IMG/VR virus record: IMGVR_UViG_3300020442_001809
Coordinates: 1-31,754 of that record
From: a virus
Direction: 5' to 3' (one strand)
Length of the DNA stretch: 31,754 bases
Made by a program: the position numbers and the translations under genes. Of the stretch, positions 30,902 to 31,754 are shown piece after piece; position 1 is the first letter of the stretch, and each line of letters begins with the position of its first letter. A model generated the notes under the pieces. The model was not told the origin of the DNA and searched no databases. It saw only the letters and a list, made by a program, of their open reading frames with translations.

Positions 30902-31754
30902 TAGATGCCTATCGTCGTATCTTGGGCGATACTATCGGGACGATCAAGTCGAATCTCATAAGTCCGGCAAACATATTCTTTGTCTGCTAGCGGCATAAAC
31001 ATCAGACGCATGTTTGTGCCATCAAGGTCCATCTCTACATTACGAATATCGCGTCTCTCATTAGAGGCGTTGGACAGGTTGTTGTACGTGTTGTAGTTGA
31101 GATTACCGTGCGTGGAGTTACCAGCAACAGTGAACACAGAGTATTCATCATCCGTAGTATTATGTATTTGCACAAAATACTTGACTGATGTGAAAGTCCC
31201 AGTGTCCTTGATCGATATGGGGGTGTTGGAAGGAGTTGCAGAAGCACCAATCGGCACATAAGCAGCATTCAATTCAGCGTCTCCAACAGGCAGCGAACTA
31301 ATGCCGGAAACGTTGGATTGTGCTGTTTGAGCAACACCAACTTGGGTTACCATCATGTGAACGTCAACTGCCTGGTTGGCAGCAGGCGTGTAGGTCAAAC
31401 TGAGGACATTGCTGGATTGATCCATGTCAAAGTCACCCAGCGTGGTGCCACTGTCTAAGTTGCCGTAGTCACTGTAGATGACATTACCGTTGCCATCCAT
31501 GAGGAAGTTGTACTCTTCCATCTCACTTTCGGTGGCAGTTTCATGTGCTATCACCAGCAGACCCGAACGGAACTTGGTTCCATCGATGTCAAGCAGTGAG
31601 ACTGTGGCAGGAGATCCAGCAGAAGCGAAAGCAGAACTGACGCCAATTTTCTCAACATGTCCGAAGGCAGTGCTGCCGATACCAGCAGTTACCGTGCGAG
31701 GCAGTTCTTCTTTGTAGAAAGTGATGTCATACGTGAACGTATTGTTGAACGGTT
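30901..31754 (-). CDS. Virion structural protein (partial, N-terminus off window)
   Basis: The frame is open from the right edge; 283 residues are visible, beginning PFNNTFTYDITFYKEELPRT. A GTG at 31554 is in frame but is not a credible start because coding continues upstream without a break. The visible part is beta-rich with motifs such as VSLLDIDGTKFRSGLLVIAH, EYNFLMDGNGNVIYSDYGNL and FTSVKYFVQIHNTTDDEYSV. It ends RPDSIAQDTTIGI. The repeated-strand style suggests a baseplate or tail structural protein, and position in the late operon before the gp7-like gene agrees. No family assigned. Confidence 0.75.
   Translation of the reverse strand, partial: PFNNTFTYDITFYKEELPRTVTAGIGSTAFGHVEKIGVSSAFASAGSPATVSLLDIDGTKFRSGLLVIAHETATESEMEEYNFLMDGNGNVIYSDYGNLDSGTTLGDFDMDQSSNVLSLTYTPAANQAVDVHMMVTQVGVAQTAQSNVSGISSLPVGDAELNAAYVPIGASATPSNTPISIKDTGTFTSVKYFVQIHNTTDDEYSVFTVAGNSTHGNLNYNTYNNLSNASNERRDIRNVEMDLDGTNMRLMFMPLADKEYVCRTYEIRLDRPDSIAQDTTIGI

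Noticed and set aside
31552-31554. GTG as start of the right-edge gene
   Set aside because: The frame is open for 66 further codons to the edge with plausible structural-protein sequence, so the gene is truncated by the window.
1-31754. tRNA genes, CRISPR arrays, insertion sequences, introns, inteins or attachment sites
   Set aside because: No cloverleaf, regularly spaced repeats, transposase, homing endonuclease or split gene was seen. The repeats found are all protein-coding.

Overview
The window is part of the genome of a T4-like cyanomyovirus (tailed phage of marine Synechococcus or Prochlorococcus). The basis is T4 neck and packaging gene synteny (gp13-gp14-gp15-gp16-gp17) and a clear gp8, combined with cyanophage hallmarks: very large fibre-like proteins with degenerate repeats, T4-type late promoters (ATAAATA/CTAAATA) and host-like accessory genes. 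The moderate GC content fits a Synechococcus phage better than a Prochlorococcus one, but this is inference. The two ends are open: the large terminase runs off the left edge and a virion protein off the right edge.

Layout. The late morphogenesis genes are on the minus strand and are transcribed from right to left. From the right they are: a partial virion protein, a protein in the gp7 position, gp8, a 2375-residue baseplate or fibre protein, three small proteins (45, 68 and 112 aa), a 129-aa fibre-like protein, a 1430-residue repeat-rich fibre protein, a terminator, and then a 74-aa protein, a methyltransferase and a ferritin-like protein. After an interruption come a 544-aa fibre-like protein, gp13, gp14, gp15, gp16, an extra basic disordered protein, and gp17.

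The interruption (about 7.4-13 kb) is an accessory island, mostly on the plus strand: a sulfotransferase-like P-loop protein, a DUF2061 membrane protein, a TRAP-type (DctP) solute-binding protein, an asparagine-synthase-like PP-loop protein, a canonical sulfotransferase on the minus strand, and a second sulfotransferase-like P-loop protein. Genes in the right part of the island alternate in orientation with no spacer: two tail-to-tail overlaps and one head-to-head pair whose start codons share a CATG palindrome.

How it works together. The minus-strand genes build the baseplate, neck, fibres and DNA-packaging motor late in infection. Many are coupled by overlapping stop/start codons, and several late promoters are embedded in, or within a few bases of, the stop codon of the preceding gene. 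The plus-strand genes look like auxiliary metabolic or host-modifying functions. One carries a textbook sigma70 promoter followed by a T4-type late promoter, which suggests expression both early and late. No tRNA, rRNA, CRISPR, insertion sequence or attachment site was seen. No gene-free stretch exceeds about 110 bases; the longest are 7375-7475 and 8157-8267, and both hold promoters.
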